Below, one piece after another: positions 60,910-64,000 of a stretch of 64,000 nt of DNA. The stretch comes from Anaeramoeba flamelloides (Eukaryota > Metamonada > Anaeramoebidae): assembly GCA_027625915.1 (NCBI GenBank), contig JANTQA010000020.1, positions 1,860,001 to 1,924,000 of the forward strand, in the 5' to 3' direction. Position 1 is the stretch's first letter. The number at the start of each line of letters is the position of its first letter. Under the pieces are notes generated by a model. That model was given only the letters and a program-made list of their open reading frames with translations, was not told the DNA's origin and ran no database searches. A program made the translations under genes and the position numbers.

Positions 60910-61157
60910 GCTCTTATCATTTACCTTGAATTTGCCGCATTCTAAGGAGTGGCTTGAAACTAAAAAGGGTATTACTAAATTTATATTCTTTTGATTGTCA
61001 AAATTCAAATAACAAAAAAAAAAAATCCATAGGATTTCTCATTGGTACAATAAATTCAATAAAAGAAAAGATAAATTCAAACAAGATCTATCTTATGAAA
61101 CATCAAATTTTGGAAAAAAAATTACTAGCCTCTTATTTTAAATTCCGAAAGTGTTAA
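60910..61157 (+). CDS. Two coding-like exons, unknown product (3' end of a possible gene)
   Basis: 60910-60968 reads LLSFTLNLPHSKEWLETKK after an acceptor TTTTTTAAG. Across a 64-nt interval (GTATTA...CATAG), 61033-61157 continues in phase as FLIGTINSIKEKINSNK... and ends YFKFRKC-stop. Upstream exons were not found and no family was recognised. Further short protein-like bits occur to 61505, so this may be a decayed gene. Confidence 0.25.
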
Positions 61158-62264
61158 ATTTCTTAAATTTAAAATAAATTGTTATCTTATGGAACACAAT
61201 AAATTTAATTGGGTTTAATAGGATATATAGTTATTTTTTAACTCTCTTAATTCGACAAAGTAAGAACTTTGTATCATTCTCCAGATAAAAATAACTCATT
61301 TGAGAAATGAAAAAAAAAAAAAAATCTTCGGGATCTCAAAAAGCACTAAGTGGTTATACTTCTAAATGAACCCAACTATTTTTAAAATTGATATATTCTA
61401 ACCATTCTAATCAAAAACTCTGTGTCAACTGTTTTCCACTTTTTTTCTAAAAATGTACTTGTTTTTGATTATTGGTTTTAGGAGATCAACCGCGCATCAC
61501 TTATTGGTAAGTTTTAACGTCCTAATATCATTATAAAAGCAAATTATGGCCATTTATTTTGGTCATTTTTTTTTTGAATTAACTTTTTGGGAATATCCAT
61601 AAGTTATAGTTTTGAACCAAGCATTTGGATAGGCTTGAATAGTAATAATTTTTACATTTCAGAATACCTTTTGTTTATGGGGTTTTTGAAAAAGGAGATT
61701 GGAAAAAAATGGGCGTTTTTTGCTTTTATACTAATACTAGGGATTTAAATTATTATTAGGCACTCATAAAAAATGCTAATTTTTTTTTTTTTACCATTTC
61801 AGAAAATTATTTTTCACTGTTATAACTCGACCCTTAAAATTATCCTTAAAATAAATACTGATATTATTCAATATTTTTAATTAAACCATTTTTTATTTAC
61901 CCAAAAGAATTATATAAAAAATAATAGAAAAAAATCTTTACATTAATAATTCTGACAACCAAAACTAATTTAAGATGTTGTGTGTAATTATGATAGAAAT
62001 GTAAAGAATATTCATCAAAAAAGTAAAAACTTTGAATCTTGTATTAAATAGAACGAATTTAAATAATTTTCTTTTTCAAAAATAATGATGAAAAAAAAAT
62101 TGATCTAATCTGAAAAAATTTTCATTTTATGGATTTCTTTGTCGATCAGAATTTTTTGACACTTTGCATCTACAAAATTTGAAAATAGAGAATACCACTA
62201 ATAACATTTTCTAAATATTTTGCCCTGTTATTATCGTAAAAGACAGATTCCTTAAAAAAATATT
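61158..62264. other. 1.1 kb without a recognised gene
   Basis: A possible 25-nt exon at 61482-61506 is bounded by GTTTTAG and GTAAGT. Nothing else is supported. Confidence 0.4.
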
Positions 62265-62377
62265 TCATATTTCGGGCAATTCAAAGACTGTATCTGTTGA
62301 ATATTTCAGTTGAAGTGCTGGATCACTAGTAATTTCTTGATTTGTTTTCCAACAAGAAAGGAAGAATTCGCATTTTT
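62265..62377 (-). CDS. Possible terminal exon, unknown product
   Basis: Minus-strand frame after an acceptor CACTAAAAG: KCEFFLSCWKTNQEITSDPA, then LQLKYSTDTVFELPEI and TGA. Composition is protein-like and GC-richer than its surroundings. No upstream exon could be joined with confidence between here and the uL15 stop codon at 62762. It may instead be a relic. Confidence 0.25.
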
Positions 62378-62761
62378 CTTTTAGTGTTAAAAGATTTGTA
62401 GACCAAAAGAAAATAGAAGCGAGTAAAAATTTTGATACAAGCCATTATTTAAGAACCTTAATTTGATAGTGTTTGTTGGAAAATGAAAGTACGAGGTTAG
62501 ATTGTTATTTTTGTGAAGATCTTTAAATAAATAGAAAGAAAATAACAAAAAAAATAAAAAAAAAACAAAAAGCAAAAAAACCAAAATAAAAAAAAAAAAA
62601 TTTTTCAAAAAAGTTGTATTTTTGTTTTTTAAAGAAGTTTAATCTATGATCAAAAAAACGATCACAAATTTCTATTTACTTTCAAAAAAAATGCTGTTGG
62701 TTTTGATCCACATTTAAAAAAAAAGTTTTTTTAATTCAGAATTATTAATAAATTAATTAAT

Positions 62762-63472
62762 TTATTTCTTTTTGTTTTTTTCAAAAACGAGTTCACAAAC
62801 ACCACCAACAGATTTAATTTTCTTTTCTGCGGTTTCAGAGAATGATTTTGCTCTTACGATCATTGGTTGTTTTGGGAGTCTTCCTTTTCCAAGCACTCTA
62901 AAGTAACCAAATTTGACTACATCAATAACTGGTACTTTGTCACCTTCTTTGGCGTTTTGGTATTTTTTTCTTGTTTCTTCTGGAACTAAGGTCCAAAGTT
63001 TGTCAAGGTTAATGATTGGTGCATATTTGATATTGTTTTGTTTATGATACCACCTCATACCGACTTTTCCAAAAAAACCTGGATGATACTTATCAAAAGC
63101 AATTCTTTTGATTTAAAATCATAATAAAAAAAAAAATTAAAAAAAAAAAAAAAACAAAAGAAAAACTTTTAAATAACAAAAAGCAAATAAAAAAAAAAAA
63201 AGAAAATTTAAGTCTAACAAAAAGAAAAATAATTTACCTATGATGTTGGAGACCACCTGATTTACCTCTACCACTTGGATGCTTTCTGTGTTTTCCTACA
63301 CGTCCATATCCATGAATAATTTGTCCTCTTTTTTTTCGGGATCTTTTAAAACGGGTTGGCTTTTGAGTAGTAAAGAAGAAAAGTAGAAAACAGAAATTTT
63401 AAAATGGGGCTTGATGAGAATGTGCTTTGGAGAAAGAAAAACAAAAGTGTGTTGAGTGAAAAGAATTACCAT
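62762..63472 (-). CDS. RPL27A: Large-subunit ribosomal protein uL15 (RPL27A / yeast L28)
   Basis: 60S subunit protein near the exit-tunnel side, essential for translation. Exons: 63472-63470 (ATG only), 63359-63238, 63104-62762; 468 nt, 155 residues (animal RPL27A is 148). The product begins [14 protein letters not shown] and continues [68 protein letters not shown] and [13 protein letters not shown]. Introns of 110 and 133 nt both end CAAAAG; the first sits exactly after the start codon, the second inside an Arg codon. The C-terminus has a short Lys tail not seen in animals. Confidence 0.97.
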
Positions 63473-64000
63473 TTTGATATAAAAACAAAGCAAAAAAAAT
63501 GAAAAAAACTATTGACTTTTTGTTTGAAAGGGAAAAATCTTTTTAATATTCGAATTAAGAATGACTCTTTAATTTTTCTATGTCACCATATACATAGCTC
63601 TATCCCGTATGTGTTGCAATTGGAAGTTCATGATATTAGTGTTCTCATGTATCATAAAGTTTCTGTGACTCTAAAAAAAACCTTAAAAAATATTATTGCA
63701 CAAAAAAATATTAAATTTTTTTACAAATTTTCACAATTTAATATTAAATATTTTCATTCAGAATTTTTTTATTGAATTTTCCATTTGGGAATCTCAAAAT
63801 AGAAACCAAAAATAATAATAGTATCTCACTATTTGATAATTCATATTTAGAACTTCCAAAAGTCACCATTTTTGAGATTTTTTTAATTTCAAAGATTAAC
63901 TCAATAATCATCAGAATAAAAACCTAAATGCTGATTAGTTTTTTTTTGCTTTTTATCAAGTTTATTGTAACATCAAGATATTACCAATATTTCTCGAAAT
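63473..64000. other. Upstream flank of uL15
   Basis: An 87-codon plus-strand frame from 63512 opens with TTG and shows no recognised motif; I regard it as non-coding. The uL15 promoter should lie here, but no known box can be named. Confidence 0.5.

Noticed and set aside
1-64000. tRNA, rRNA, CRISPR array, bacterial operon or prophage
   Set aside because: No cloverleaf, ribosomal or spaced-repeat pattern was seen on either strand; gene structure is eukaryotic throughout.

Overview
The window is a piece of a very AT-rich eukaryotic nuclear genome. The genes have GT-AG introns, long Asn/Lys/Ser-rich low-complexity insertions, TAA and TGA stops (standard code as far as seen), and intergenic spaces of 0.5 to 6 kb filled with short inverted-repeat elements. 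Gene content (BEACH, CAND1, BET, FTCD, macro domain, He_PIG/cadherin-like receptor, uL15) fits a free-living unicellular protist, such as an amoebozoan or an Anaeramoeba-like organism. The species cannot be decided from the sequence. No tRNA, rRNA, CRISPR or bacterial operon signal was found.

Layout. 3-8157 (+): C-terminal ~2,700 residues of a giant BEACH/WD40 protein, entering from the left edge. 9956-10601 (+): small two-exon protein phosphatase inhibitor-2-like gene. 15687-16431 (-): weak two-exon candidate. 16957-20442 (+): single-exon type I membrane protein with six cadherin-like repeats. 25077-30501 (+): CAND1 in eight exons. 34015-34335 (-): weak small gene. 34727-36205 (+): NAD-dependent glycerol-3-phosphate dehydrogenase with a membrane-anchor-like N-terminus. 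38111-43876 (-): FTCD in four exons with a 3.7 kb intron. 47730-50701 (+): B-box plus macro-domain gene with a 1.9 kb intron. 54326-57157 (+): single-bromodomain BET protein. 62762-63472 (-): ribosomal protein uL15 (RPL27A), with an intron directly after the start codon. All multi-exon models were assembled by hand; in the main ones reading phase closes exactly at every junction and the total length matches the protein family.

Between genes lie at least six families of non-autonomous inverted-repeat (MITE or foldback) elements, most present in two to four copies. They include one element nested in another, a three-unit foldback array, a TA-flanked family, and an isolated 556-bp element with ~178-bp arms flanked by TTAA inside the 1.9 kb intron. 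No transposase gene was recognised.

The genes are ordinary housekeeping and signalling functions and do not form one pathway. The most unusual points are the B-box/macro fusion with substituted macro-domain residues, the membrane-anchored glycerol-3-phosphate dehydrogenase, the receptor that joins bacterial-type repeats to cadherin-like repeats, the intron design (T-run after the donor, A-rich acceptor), and the density of small inverted-repeat elements. I found no convincing new multi-gene system.
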